Shown: positions 38,374 to 46,818 of the stretch, in pieces | Position numbering within the stretch: the stretch's first letter is position 1 | Layout of the letters: the number at the start of each line of letters is the position of its first letter | Source of the DNA: Sporosarcina ureae | GTDB taxonomy: Bacteria > Bacillota > Bacilli > Bacillales_A > Planococcaceae | Direction of reading: 5' to 3' | Assembly (NCBI RefSeq): GCF_002109325.1 | Contig: NZ_CP015348.1 | Span: forward strand, 3,101,501-3,165,500 | Length of the DNA stretch: 64,000 nt | Translations under genes and position numbers: made by a program | Notes under the pieces: model-generated | Database searches by the model: none | Told to the model about the DNA's origin: nothing | Seen by the model: only the letters and a program-made list of their open reading frames with translations

Positions 38374-39438
38374 TTGAGCAATCGTAAAGCGGCTTTAGAT
38401 ATGGCGTTAAAACAAATAGAGAAACAATTTGGTAAAGGTTCTGTCATGAAAATGGGTGAAAAGACAGATCTTCAAATCGATACATCATCATCAGGTTCAT
38501 TAGCACTGGATGCGGCCTTGGGAATAGGCGGATATCCACGCGGACGAGTAATTGAGATATATGGACCAGAGAGTTCAGGTAAAACAACTGTGTCTTTACA
38601 CGCAATTGCAGAAGTACAAGCAAGTGGCGGTACAGCGGCATTTATTGACGCGGAACATGCGTTAGACCCTGTCTATGCACAAAAGCTAGGAGTTAACATC
38701 GATGAATTATTATTATCTCAACCCGACACAGGCGAGCAAGCTTTGGAAATCGCAGAAGCTCTTGTACGTTCAGGTGCAGTAGATATCGTCGTAGTGGACT
38801 CAGTAGCTGCTCTTGTACCTAAAGCTGAAATCGAAGGCGAAATGGGTGACGCACACGTTGGTTTGCAAGCTCGTTTAATGTCACAAGCCTTGCGCAAACT
38901 TTCTGGTGCAATTAATAAATCAAATACGATTGCAGTATTCATCAACCAGATTCGTGAAAAAGTAGGCGTGATGTTCGGTAACCCTGAAGTAACACCGGGT
39001 GGACGTGCCCTGAAGTTCTATGCTTCCGTTCGTCTTGAAGTTCGTAGAGGCGAAGCAATTAAACAAGGTAATGATATTATGGGTAATAAGACAAGAATCC
39101 GTGTTGTGAAAAACAAAGTCGCACCTCCATTCCGTACGGCAGAAGTAGATATTATGTATGGTGAAGGAATTTCAAAAGAAGGTGAAATTCTAGATCTAGG
39201 TTCAGAATTGGAAGTAGTACTAAAAAGCGGTGCTTGGTATTCTTATGAAGGTGAGCGTTTGGGACAAGGCCGTGAAAACGCGAAACAATTCTTGAAAGAA
39301 AATCTAAAAATGCGTGATGAAATTGCAGGGAAGATTCGTGAATCATATGGTTTAAATGCTACAAATTATGTGATTGCAGCGCACGGTGATGATGAAGATG
39401 AGCTTGATGACTTACTATCTCTACCAGAAGAGAAGTAA
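38374..39438 (+). CDS. recA: Recombinase RecA
   Basis: ATP-dependent strand-exchange protein and co-protease for LexA cleavage. The 354 residues have Walker A GPESSGKT at 64-71, [16 protein letters not shown], loop 2 and the MAW region ([20 protein letters not shown]), and an acidic C-terminal tail ([16 protein letters not shown]). Start is TTG 38374 with GAGGAGG 8 nt upstream. It has its own LexA-controlled promoter and a strong terminator. Confidence 0.99.
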   Translation: MSNRKAALDMALKQIEKQFGKGSVMKMGEKTDLQIDTSSSGSLALDAALGIGGYPRGRVIEIYGPESSGKTTVSLHAIAEVQASGGTAAFIDAEHALDPVYAQKLGVNIDELLLSQPDTGEQALEIAEALVRSGAVDIVVVDSVAALVPKAEIEGEMGDAHVGLQARLMSQALRKLSGAINKSNTIAVFINQIREKVGVMFGNPEVTPGGRALKFYASVRLEVRRGEAIKQGNDIMGNKTRIRVVKNKVAPPFRTAEVDIMYGEGISKEGEILDLGSELEVVLKSGAWYSYEGERLGQGRENAKQFLKENLKMRDEIAGKIRESYGLNATNYVIAAHGDDEDELDDLLSLPEEK

Positions 39439-39449
39439 GTTATGCATGT

Positions 39450-39479
39450 AAACCGCCAATTTCTATTGGCGGTTTTTTT
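39450..39479 (+). terminator. Intrinsic terminator after recA
   Basis: AAACCGCCAAT pairs with ATTGGCGGTTT, followed by a T run. Confidence 0.92.
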
Positions 39480-39728
39480 ATGAAGTTGAACCAATGCAAT
39501 TTTATATAGAACTACATAAGATAAACTAATTCTTTTATAAAACCAACGCACTACAAAGCACACTAAATTCTAGGTTCGACGTATATAATCACCATCTACT
39601 TGTTTAACATATTTTCTGCTTTCCGGGAAAATTAATGGTCATTTAAATGAATCAAGAGAAATGAAAGTGGAAAGACTCATTTAAACAATACAAAAGCGAC
39701 TGTAGGATCATTTTTCCTCCATCATTCC

Positions 39729-39757
39729 TTGACACAATAAAAATACAACTATACAAT
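39729..39757 (+). promoter_or_regulatory. Strong SigA promoter for the rny leader
   Basis: A perfect -35 TTGACA (39729-39734), 17-nt spacer and -10 TACAAT (39752-39757). The next gene starts 307 nt downstream, so a leader RNA of about 300 nt is predicted. The 250 nt between the recA terminator and this promoter are AT-rich and show nothing else I can name. Confidence 0.75.
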
Positions 39758-39883
39758 TAAAGTGGCGTATTATATACGTCCTATATTTAACAAACCAATC
39801 AATTGTTTTTGGCAGTATGTTGATTTAACTTAATTCAGCAAAATAAAAAGATAAGTAAAAAGTAGTGACAACAATAAAAATTA

Positions 39884-39978
39884 GTCCCGAAACAGCAGGG
39901 TTTCTACTACCCGTTGGATTAAGTTAGGCCTTCGGCGTTTTCACAGATCGTCGGGACATTACCAGGAAACCCTGGTAA
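39884..39978 (+). ncRNA. Putative structured leader RNA upstream of rny
   Basis: GTCCCGA (39884-39890) pairs with TCGGGAC (39951-39957), closing a multibranch element. Inside are GGGT-TTCTACT-ACCC (39898-39912) and the small GCC-TTC-GGC hairpin (39928-39936). A perfect 8-bp hairpin, TTACCAGG-AAAC-CCTGGTAA, follows at 39959-39978. The region is more GC-rich than its surroundings and lies between a strong promoter and the rny ribosome binding site. No T run follows either stem, so it is not a plain terminator. I do not recognise a known riboswitch class. Confidence 0.5.
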
Positions 39979-40064
39979 CAAGTAACGTGAATATAACCGC
40001 CATGGCAAAATTGATTATACGAGCCGACTGAAAAGAAAAGAATAAGCAGGAGGAGGTGACCTCA

Positions 40065-41624
40065 ATGGGTATTGAAATACTCATCTCCGTTTTGCTAAGT
40101 CTCATCGTCGGTGCAGTTGTTAGCTTTTTTATATTGAAGAATGTGAATGATTCAAAAGTGACTGGTGCCAAGCATACTGCCAACCAACTCGTCGAAGAGG
40201 CGAAGCGTGAAGCGGAGTCAGTGAAGAAAGAGGCACTGTTAGAAGCGAAAGATGAAACTCACGAACTGCGGATTGAAGCAGAAACAGAAGTCCGTGAGAG
40301 AAGGACGGAATTACAGAAACAAGAAAACCGTCTCTTACAGCGTGAAGAAAACCTTGATCGCAAGGATGATGCGCTCAATAAAAGAGAAGCAGGTCTAGAG
40401 CGCAAAGAAGATGCGCTATTAGAAAGACAACAGCATATTGAAGAGATGGAACGCAAAGCGGAAGAACTTGTTACTACACAGAAGACCGAACTGGAAAGAA
40501 TCTCTTCCTTAACAAGAGATGAAGCAAAACGCGTCATCTTGGAAGATGTAGAAGAAGAGCTTTCTACGGATATTGCAGTCATGACGAAAGAATCCGAGCA
40601 ACGGGCTAAAGAGGAATCCGAGCGTAAAGCACGTGAAATCCTTTCATTGGCACTGCAACGATTTGCAGCAGATCATGTGGCAGAAACAACAGTCTCCGTC
40701 GTTAATTTACCGAATGATGAAATGAAAGGTCGCATCATTGGTCGTGAAGGGCGAAATATTCGTACACTCGAAACACTTACGGGTATTGATTTGATTATTG
40801 ACGATACGCCAGAAGCAGTTATCCTATCTGGTTTTGATCCGGTTCGTAGAGAGACAGCAAGATTAGCTCTTGAGAAATTAGTTCAGGATGGTCGTATCCA
40901 CCCTGCACGTATCGAAGAGATGGTCGACAAGTCTAGAAGAGAAGTGGACGAGCTGATTCGCGAAAAAGGAGAACAAACTACATTCGATGTGGGTGTTCAT
41001 AATTTACATCCGGATATGATCAAAATTTTGGGTCGTCTACACTTCCGTACAAGTTACGGACAAAATGTTTTGAAGCACTCCATTGAAGTAGCATACTTAA
41101 CAGGCTTGCTTGCAGCTGAGTTGGGTGAAGATGTTACACTTGCTAGACGGGCCGGTTTACTTCACGATATCGGTAAAGCTATCGATCATGAAGTAGAAGG
41201 AAGTCACGTGCAGATCGGTAAAGAGCTTGCAGTGAAGTATAAAGAACATCCGGTTGTCATCAATAGTATTGCTTCTCACCACGGTGACGAAGAAGCAACA
41301 TCTGTTATCGCAGTGCTAGTCGCAGCAGCGGATGCATTATCTGCAGCAAGACCAGGTGCACGAAGTGAAACATTAGAAAACTATATAAAACGTTTGCAAA
41401 AACTCGAAGAAATTTCGGAATCATATGAAGGTGTGGAGAAGTCATTTGCCATTCAGGCAGGACGGGAAGTGCGTATCATTGTCCGCCCCGAACAGATCGA
41501 TGATATTACCGCACATCGCTTAGCACGTGATATACGAAAACAAATCGAAGAAGAATTAAACTATCCAGGGCATATTAAAGTGACGGTCATACGGGAGACC
41601 CGTGCAGTAGAATATGCAAAATAA
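40065..41624 (+). CDS. rny: Ribonuclease Y
   Basis: Membrane-anchored endoribonuclease that starts mRNA decay in Firmicutes. The 519 residues have an N-terminal membrane helix ([20 protein letters not shown]), a long charged coiled coil (about 30-205), a KH domain ([17 protein letters not shown]), and an HD domain with the HD pair in [16 protein letters not shown] and HHGDEEA. Start ATG 40065, 8 nt after AGGAGG; the GTG at 40056 overlaps that site. Followed by ymdB and spoVS as in other Bacilli. Confidence 0.97.
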   Translation: MGIEILISVLLSLIVGAVVSFFILKNVNDSKVTGAKHTANQLVEEAKREAESVKKEALLEAKDETHELRIEAETEVRERRTELQKQENRLLQREENLDRKDDALNKREAGLERKEDALLERQQHIEEMERKAEELVTTQKTELERISSLTRDEAKRVILEDVEEELSTDIAVMTKESEQRAKEESERKAREILSLALQRFAADHVAETTVSVVNLPNDEMKGRIIGREGRNIRTLETLTGIDLIIDDTPEAVILSGFDPVRRETARLALEKLVQDGRIHPARIEEMVDKSRREVDELIREKGEQTTFDVGVHNLHPDMIKILGRLHFRTSYGQNVLKHSIEVAYLTGLLAAELGEDVTLARRAGLLHDIGKAIDHEVEGSHVQIGKELAVKYKEHPVVINSIASHHGDEEATSVIAVLVAAADALSAARPGARSETLENYIKRLQKLEEISESYEGVEKSFAIQAGREVRIIVRPEQIDDITAHRLARDIRKQIEEELNYPGHIKVTVIRETRAVEYAK

Positions 41625-41634
41625 TACCTAACAC

Positions 41635-41673
41635 AAAACAGCTTCCGGTTCGTTTGGAAGCTGTTTTCATTTT
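41635..41673 (+). terminator. Intrinsic terminator between rny and ymdB
   Basis: AAAACAGCTTCC pairs with GGAAGCTGTTTT around a small loop, then CATTTT. Some readthrough to ymdB is expected because ymdB starts 19 nt later. Confidence 0.8.
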
Positions 41674-41691
41674 GGAAAGAGGTTGTTACAG

Positions 41692-42489
41692 ATGAAAGTA
41701 ATTTTTATTGGAGATATCGTTGGATCTATGGGAAGAGAAATGGTAATTGATTACTTATCACGTTTAAAACGTAAATATCAAGCCGATGTCATTATCGCAA
41801 ATGGAGAAAATGCAGCTTCAGGCAGAGGGATTACAAAATCAATTTATCATGATTTATTACATGCTGGAGTAGATGTCATCACAATGGGTAATCATACATG
41901 GGATCAACGTGAAATTTATGATTTTATAGATGAAGTGGATTACTTGATCCGACCTGCGAATTTTTCTGATCAAGCTCCTGGTAAAGGCATGACGTCCATT
42001 ACAAAGAATGGTGTTACTTTATCAGTTATCAACTTACATGGTCGAACATTCTTACCGCCACACGATGATCCATTCGCCAAAGCGGATGAACTACTAGAAG
42101 AAGCTTTGCAAACATCTCCACTCGTTTTTGTAGATTTTCACGCAGAAGCAACGAGTGAAAAAATTGCGATGGGCTGGCATCTGGACGGCAAAGCATCAGT
42201 CGTTGTCGGAACACATACACATGTGCAAACCGCCGATGAGCGAATCCTTCCAGGAGGAACTGCATATTTAACTGACGCAGGCATGACGGGTCCATACGAT
42301 GAGATATTAGGAATGAAAAAAGAAGATGTATTGTATCGTTTCTATACGAACTTGCCCACTCGATTTGAAGTACCGAAAAGTGGAAGACCACAGCTTAACG
42401 GAATGTTCGTAGAATTGGATGATAAAACTGGTAAAGCTCTCAAAATTGAGCGTATTAGAATTAACGAAGATCATCCGTTTAAAAACTAA
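41692..42489 (+). CDS. ymdB: Metallophosphoesterase YmdB
   Basis: Two-metal phosphodiesterase (YmdB/DR1281 family), 265 residues. Metal ligands are visible in FIGDIVGS (Asp near 7), NGENAASGRG, MGNHTWDQRE, VDFHAEATSEK and VGTHTHVQTAD. In B. subtilis it affects biofilm and motility choice and hydrolyses 2',3'-cyclic nucleotides. ATG 41692 has AAGAGG 9 nt upstream; an earlier TTG (41683) lies within that site. Confidence 0.93.
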   Translation: MKVIFIGDIVGSMGREMVIDYLSRLKRKYQADVIIANGENAASGRGITKSIYHDLLHAGVDVITMGNHTWDQREIYDFIDEVDYLIRPANFSDQAPGKGMTSITKNGVTLSVINLHGRTFLPPHDDPFAKADELLEEALQTSPLVFVDFHAEATSEKIAMGWHLDGKASVVVGTHTHVQTADERILPGGTAYLTDAGMTGPYDEILGMKKEDVLYRFYTNLPTRFEVPKSGRPQLNGMFVELDDKTGKALKIERIRINEDHPFKN

Positions 42490-42581
42490 TTTTCCAAGTG
42501 TCTAAAACCTCCTTCCTTATCATAGGATGTTGTATGGAATATACGCGTTCCATAGACATTGCAAAATAAGGAGGAAATATC

Positions 42582-42851
42582 GTGAGTCCCTTGAAAGTAT
42601 CTTCTCGCTCAAATCCGAACTCAGTAGCAGGAGCACTAGTTGCGGTTATTCGTGAACAGGGCTTTGCCGAGATCCAGGCGGTCGGAGCTGGAGCATTAAA
42701 TCAAGCAGTAAAAGCAATTGCAATCGCTAGAGGATTCGTAGCACCAAGTGGAGGCGACCTAATTTGCGCGCCTGCTTTCACCGATATCGAAATCAACGGG
42801 GAAGCTAGGACTGCACTCAAACTTCTCGTCGAAAAAAAGGAACGTAAGTAG
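42582..42851 (+). CDS. spoVS: Stage V sporulation protein S
   Basis: Small Alba-like nucleic-acid-binding protein needed for late spore maturation. The 89 residues are highly conserved (SNPNSVAGALVAVIREQG, AVGAGALNQAVKAIAIARG, FVAPSGGDLICAPAF). The start is GTG 42582 with AAGGAGG 7 nt upstream. It has the usual position after ymdB. Confidence 0.97.
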   Translation: MSPLKVSSRSNPNSVAGALVAVIREQGFAEIQAVGAGALNQAVKAIAIARGFVAPSGGDLICAPAFTDIEINGEARTALKLLVEKKERK

Positions 42852-42856
42852 AATAT

Positions 42857-42918
42857 AAAAAAGAGCTGTCCAAGTTGTCATTAGTTTAAATGACAACTGG
42901 AGATAGCTCTTTTTTTTA
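42857..42918 (+). terminator. Long intrinsic terminator after spoVS
   Basis: AAAAAAGAGCT pairs with AGCTCTTTTTT, with an inner GTTGTCATT / AATGACAAC stem, followed by T residues. Confidence 0.9.
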
Positions 42919-42959
42919 TGAAATAATATACTTGTTGTCTGGTAGCAGATAGTAGGGGA

Positions 42960-43085
42960 TTGAATGCAAAGACAAGCTCCTAACACTGCGCTTTTACTCG
43001 CAAAAGCCGTTCTTCGTTACGGCTCTTCCCGCAGGCCCATGGGAAAGCGTCCGCCAACTGGAGCTTCCACCCCCTCGCACTAAAA
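42960..43085. repeat. Degenerate dispersed intergenic repeat
   Basis: A GC-rich island in the 430-nt spoVS-miaB gap. It contains GCAAAAGCCGTTCTTCG, GGAAAGCGTCCGCC and TGGAGCTTCCACC, resembling the dispersed GGAAAGCGTCCGCC-TGGAGCGGAAA repeats seen in many Bacillales chromosomes. No reading frame spans it. The remainder up to miaB is AT-rich, with a possible -10 TATAAT at 43226-43231. Confidence 0.4.
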
Positions 43086-43281
43086 AACTCACTCTCTTTT
43101 TCCTTATTACTTTCAAATGCCCACCATCAAGCAAAAAGATGCTCTGATATATTCATTGCATCTCCTTTTTCATGACAAACCAGCGACAATTTAACCGTTT
43201 GCTGTCATATCAATCAAAACTTCAGTATAATAACTTCATGTATGCTTATTTCCCGATAAGTAATAGAAAGGGGCTACTGCA

Positions 43282-44829
43282 ATGAATGAAGAACAGCGCT
43301 TGCAAGCTGGACTCGTAGCAGAAAACAAATCGAAATCAAACATCACAGAAAAAGACTATAGCAAATATTTCGAGTCTGTCTACAGGGGGCCTTCTCTGAA
43401 AGACGCAAAAAAACGCGGGAAAGAAGAAGTGGAATATCACGATAACTTTCAAATAGATCAACGCTTTAAAGGAATGGGACAAGGCCGTAAATTCTTCATA
43501 CGTACTTTTGGCTGTCAAATGAATGAACACGATACGGAAGTGATTGCAGGCATTTTAATGGCGTTAGGTTATAATGCAACTGACAATGTAAAAGAAGCAG
43601 ATGTCATATTACTAAACACATGTGCAATCCGTGAAAATGCAGAAAATAAAGTATTTGGAGAATTGGGCCACTACAAACCACTTAAACTGACAAACCCAGA
43701 TTTACTGATCGGTGTATGTGGTTGTATGTCACAAGAAGAATCCGTTGTAAATAAAATTTTAAAAACGTATGATCAAGTAGATATGATTTTTGGTACACAT
43801 AATATTCATCGCCTACCGAACATTTTACATGAAGCATACATGTCTAAAGAGATGGTTATTGAAGTGTGGTCAAAAGAGGGCGACGTGATCGAGGACTTGC
43901 CTAAAGTGCGTAATGGAAAAATCAAAGCTTGGGTTAATATTATGTATGGCTGCGATAAGTTCTGTACGTACTGTATCGTACCGTATACGCGTGGTAAAGA
44001 ACGTAGCAGACGACCGTCAGACATCATTCAAGAAGTTCGTCAGTTGGCTGCTGAAGGATATAAAGAAATCACTTTGCTTGGTCAAAACGTCAATGCATAC
44101 GGTAAAGATTTTGATGATATCACCTATCGATTAGGTGATTTGATGGATGAATTGCGGTTGATTGATATCCCAAGAATTCGTTTCACGACGAGTCATCCTC
44201 GTGACTTCGATGATCATTTAATCGAAGTTCTTGCAAAAGGCGGAAATTTAGTTGACCATATTCATTTGCCAGTACAATCGGGGTCATCTGATATGCTAAA
44301 GATTATGGCTCGTAAATATACTCGGGAAAGCTATTTGGAGCTAGTCGATAAGATTAGAACCGCAATTCCTAATCTATCGCTCACGACGGATATTATTGTG
44401 GGATTCCCAAATGAAACCGAAGAACAATTTCAAGAAACAATGTCCCTCTATCGCGAAGTTGGTTTTGATATGGCGTTCACGTATATTTACTCACCCCGTG
44501 AAGGAACACCGGCTGCAAAGATGCAAGATAACATACCAATGGAAGTGAAGAAGGAACGTTTGCAACGACTTCTTAAACTAGTGAACGATATGTCTGCAGA
44601 GGCTATGAAGCCATATGAGGGACAAATTGTTAAAGTGCTGGTTGAAGGAGAAAGTAAAAGGAATCCTGACGTACTAGCGGGCTATACAGAAAAAAGTAAG
44701 TTGGTTAATTTTGTAGCCCCACGTTCTGTAATCGGTGAGATCGTAGAAGTGCAAATAGTAGAAGCGAAATCATGGTCGCTCAATGGTGAATTCATCGGAG
44801 TAGTCCAGAAAGAAAAGGTGATAGGATAA
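43282..44829 (+). CDS. miaB: tRNA methylthiotransferase MiaB
   Basis: Radical-SAM enzyme adding the 2-methylthio group to i6A37 of tRNA; it acts after MiaA, encoded further along. The 515 residues have the N-terminal UPF0004 domain with its cluster cysteines ([29 protein letters not shown]), the radical-SAM CxxxCxxC ([15 protein letters not shown]), and a C-terminal TRAM domain ([15 protein letters not shown]). AAAGGGG lies upstream. It shares one base with the next gene (TAATG). Confidence 0.97.
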   Translation: MNEEQRLQAGLVAENKSKSNITEKDYSKYFESVYRGPSLKDAKKRGKEEVEYHDNFQIDQRFKGMGQGRKFFIRTFGCQMNEHDTEVIAGILMALGYNATDNVKEADVILLNTCAIRENAENKVFGELGHYKPLKLTNPDLLIGVCGCMSQEESVVNKILKTYDQVDMIFGTHNIHRLPNILHEAYMSKEMVIEVWSKEGDVIEDLPKVRNGKIKAWVNIMYGCDKFCTYCIVPYTRGKERSRRPSDIIQEVRQLAAEGYKEITLLGQNVNAYGKDFDDITYRLGDLMDELRLIDIPRIRFTTSHPRDFDDHLIEVLAKGGNLVDHIHLPVQSGSSDMLKIMARKYTRESYLELVDKIRTAIPNLSLTTDIIVGFPNETEEQFQETMSLYREVGFDMAFTYIYSPREGTPAAKMQDNIPMEVKKERLQRLLKLVNDMSAEAMKPYEGQIVKVLVEGESKRNPDVLAGYTEKSKLVNFVAPRSVIGEIVEVQIVEAKSWSLNGEFIGVVQKEKVIG

Positions 44830-45263
44830 TGGAGAAGAAATTTACAAAAGACGAAATCATACAAAAAGCACGCGATTTGGCACATATGTTGGCAAATACA
44901 GAAGAAGTCGAGTTTTATAAACGTGCAGAAGCACAAATTAATGAAAATCAAAAAGTACGTGAAAAAATCGCTAGTATGAAATCACTTCAAACGCAGGCAG
45001 TAAATTTCCAAAACTATGAAAAAGAACGCGCTTTAAAAGCAATTGAGAAGAAAATTGATCAAGTCCAAGCTGAAATCGATGCGATTCCATTGGTACAAGA
45101 GTTCAAACAGTCTCAAGATGAAGTGAATGATTTACTACAATTGGTATCTAATACGATTGCGAACAGTGTAACGGATGAAATTATCGAGTCTACTGGCGGC
45201 GACCTTTTACGTGGTGAAACAGGTTCATACGTAGAAAATACACAGAAAAAATCATTGTCTTAA
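44829..45263 (+). CDS. ricA: RicA/YmcA, Y-complex subunit
   Basis: Com_YlbF family helical protein of 144 residues, a part of the RicA-RicF-RicT (YmcA-YlbF-YaaT) complex that binds RNase Y and directs mRNA maturation. In B. subtilis it is needed for sporulation, competence and biofilm. Typical stretches are KARDLAHMLANTEEVEFYKR, EKIASMKSLQTQAVNFQNYE and VQEFKQSQDEVNDLLQLV. Its start codon overlaps the miaB stop. Confidence 0.92.
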   Translation: MEKKFTKDEIIQKARDLAHMLANTEEVEFYKRAEAQINENQKVREKIASMKSLQTQAVNFQNYEKERALKAIEKKIDQVQAEIDAIPLVQEFKQSQDEVNDLLQLVSNTIANSVTDEIIESTGGDLLRGETGSYVENTQKKSLS

Positions 45264-45268
45264 ATAAT

Positions 45269-45306
45269 AAATCGGCTAAGGAGAAAATTCCTTGCCGATT
45301 TTTTTC
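45269..45306 (+). terminator. Intrinsic terminator after ricA
   Basis: AAATCGGC-TAAGGA pairs with TCCTTGCCGATTT, followed by a T run, six bases after the ricA stop. Confidence 0.88.
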
Positions 45307-45362
45307 AATTTCTGGGCTGCCGTTGCATAGGATGGATAGAAGCCAAAGAAGGAGGAAGAAAA

Positions 45363-45941
45363 CTGAAAAACTTAAGACAAATTGTGACTAAAGCTGTTAT
45401 TGCCAAAGGGAAGCATCGATCAGAGTCTACTGAGATGCTGAAGCCACCTAATCGTCCTTCAAGTATATTGGGCTGTTGGGTGATCAATCACACGCAACAA
45501 GCAAAGAAAGTTGGTAAGTACGTGGAAGTGACCGGTAGTTTTGATGTGAATGTTTGGTACTCACACCATGATCATTCTAAAACTTCCGTCTTTACTGAAT
45601 CGATTCCTTATAAAGATAAGATTGCATTGCATTATCGTGATGAGCCGACATCAGCAAAAGAGGAAACGATTGTCACAGTATTGCAGCATCCGAATTGTAC
45701 AGAAGCTAGTATTTCTGAATGCGGACAAAACTTCTCGATTTCGATTGAAAGAGAGTTATTGGTTGAGATGATTGGTGAAACAAAAGTATCTGTAACGATT
45801 CATCCACATCCGTACGATGAAGAATGGCCAATACTAGAAGCTGAATCTTCTTCTATTGTGATGGAAGATAAAAAGAATAAAGAGGTTCCGAATAAAGAGA
45901 GACCGCATCAACCGCCTCAGCGTAAAGATTCACCATTTTAA
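45363..45941 (+). CDS. cotE: Spore outer-coat morphogenetic protein CotE (CTG start)
   Basis: Assembly protein for the outer spore coat. The CTG at 45363 is taken as start: AAGGAGG ends 7 nt before it, and the first nine residues (LKNLRQIVT) line up with the B. subtilis CotE N terminus (MSEYREIIT) without a gap. The first ATG/GTG/TTG in frame is GTG 45384, 28 nt from that ribosome binding site and inside the conserved TKAVIAKG. The 192 residues continue with RPSSILGCWVINH, VEVTGSFDVNVWYSHHD and the acidic tail typical of the family (rich in Glu, then Pro/Gln). SigE/SigK control is known in B. subtilis; I could not pick those promoters here. Confidence 0.9.
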   Translation: MKNLRQIVTKAVIAKGKHRSESTEMLKPPNRPSSILGCWVINHTQQAKKVGKYVEVTGSFDVNVWYSHHDHSKTSVFTESIPYKDKIALHYRDEPTSAKEETIVTVLQHPNCTEASISECGQNFSISIERELLVEMIGETKVSVTIHPHPYDEEWPILEAESSSIVMEDKKNKEVPNKERPHQPPQRKDSPF

Positions 45942-45968
45942 AGCCGGGAGTTTCACCGGCTTTTTTTT
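45941..45968 (+). terminator. Intrinsic terminator after cotE
   Basis: AAGCCGG pairs with CCGGCTT over GAGTTTCA, followed by eight T residues. Confidence 0.88.
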
Positions 45969-46050
45969 ATTTGCTATACGTTAATAAAAATGATCTGTAT
46001 CAAGTTTACTTTGCGGTAATGGGTGTAGCCTTAGGATAGGAGGAGATCCT

Positions 46051-46542
46051 ATGGTGAAAATAAAATGGTTCATAATTCCAGCACTTCTAATGATACTGTC
46101 AGCATGTAGCAAAGGAAATGATATGCAAACTCTTTCGGCTCCATCTCCTGAACAAGAATTAGGGGCAAGTAGAAGTGGTCTGACGCTATCGATTTCGGTA
46201 CAACAATATAAAGAAGGTATGCCGATATTCCACACGACATTAAGAAATGATAGCCAAATTAGTTATGAATATGGCGAATACTATCATATAGAAATACTGA
46301 AAAATAACGAATGGTATACGTTGGCACATTCAGATTTTGTGTTTTATGAAAATCCACAGTTCACTAATTTGGGTCGTTTAATTGCACCGGCAAAGGTGAT
46401 TCATCAATTGTTTTCCGTGGAAATAATAGGTGTGACCCTCATGCCAGGAGAGTATCGCCTAGTCAAAATGTTTTTGAAACCGGTAGCCCCTTATTATGTA
46501 GTAACACTTGCTGTTCCGTTCACAGTGATTTCTGCAGTATAG
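46051..46542 (+). CDS. Small secreted lipoprotein, Ig-like domain
   Basis: Not recognised as a named gene. The 163 residues start with a lipoprotein signal (MVKIKWFIIPALLMILSACS) with lipobox LSAC, so Cys near residue 19 should be lipidated and the protein held on the outer face of the membrane. The rest (TLRNDSQISYEYGEYYHIEI, then MPGEYRLVK near the end) resembles the bacterial Ig-like domain found in small Bacillales lipoproteins, where a final PGxYRLVK strand is common. AGGAGGAGATC lies just before the ATG. It sits alone between cotE and mutS, where B. subtilis has no such gene. Confidence 0.8.
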   Translation: MVKIKWFIIPALLMILSACSKGNDMQTLSAPSPEQELGASRSGLTLSISVQQYKEGMPIFHTTLRNDSQISYEYGEYYHIEILKNNEWYTLAHSDFVFYENPQFTNLGRLIAPAKVIHQLFSVEIIGVTLMPGEYRLVKMFLKPVAPYYVVTLAVPFTVISAV

Positions 46543-46643
46543 ACAGCACAATCATATGTCCTTAAAGTTGGTAGCTTACATTTATTTGGAGCTGTTCGGC
46601 CAATTGTTTATTTTAATAACAGAATACCGATTTTCAAGATTGA

Positions 46644-46681
46644 AAACTATCTCGGACCGTTAACAACCGAGATGGTTTTTT
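46644..46681 (+). terminator. Intrinsic terminator before mutS
   Basis: AACTATCTCGG pairs with CCGAGATGGTT (one wobble) over ACCGTTAACAA, followed by T residues. It ends the lipoprotein transcript. Confidence 0.8.
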
Positions 46682-46818
46682 GTTGTTTTTAAAGTAGTTT
46701 GTATTCAATTCATTACATCCCTTCTACATTTTAAAATACCTCAGCCCCTTTTGATTCGTTAACTCAAAGGGGGTTTGGTATAATGTATAGAAAATGAGCG
46801 AGAAAAAGAGGGTTTACC

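Noticed and set aside
39884-39957. T-box, c-di-GMP, M-box (Mg) or FMN riboswitch before rny
   Set aside because: None of their invariant core sequences (for example AGGGTGGNACCGCG of the T-box) is present, so it is listed only as an unclassified structured leader.
42510-42581. SigH promoter for spoVS (AGGAT ... GGAAT near 42526-42541)
   Set aside because: The distance between the two elements is too short for SigH; no convincing match.
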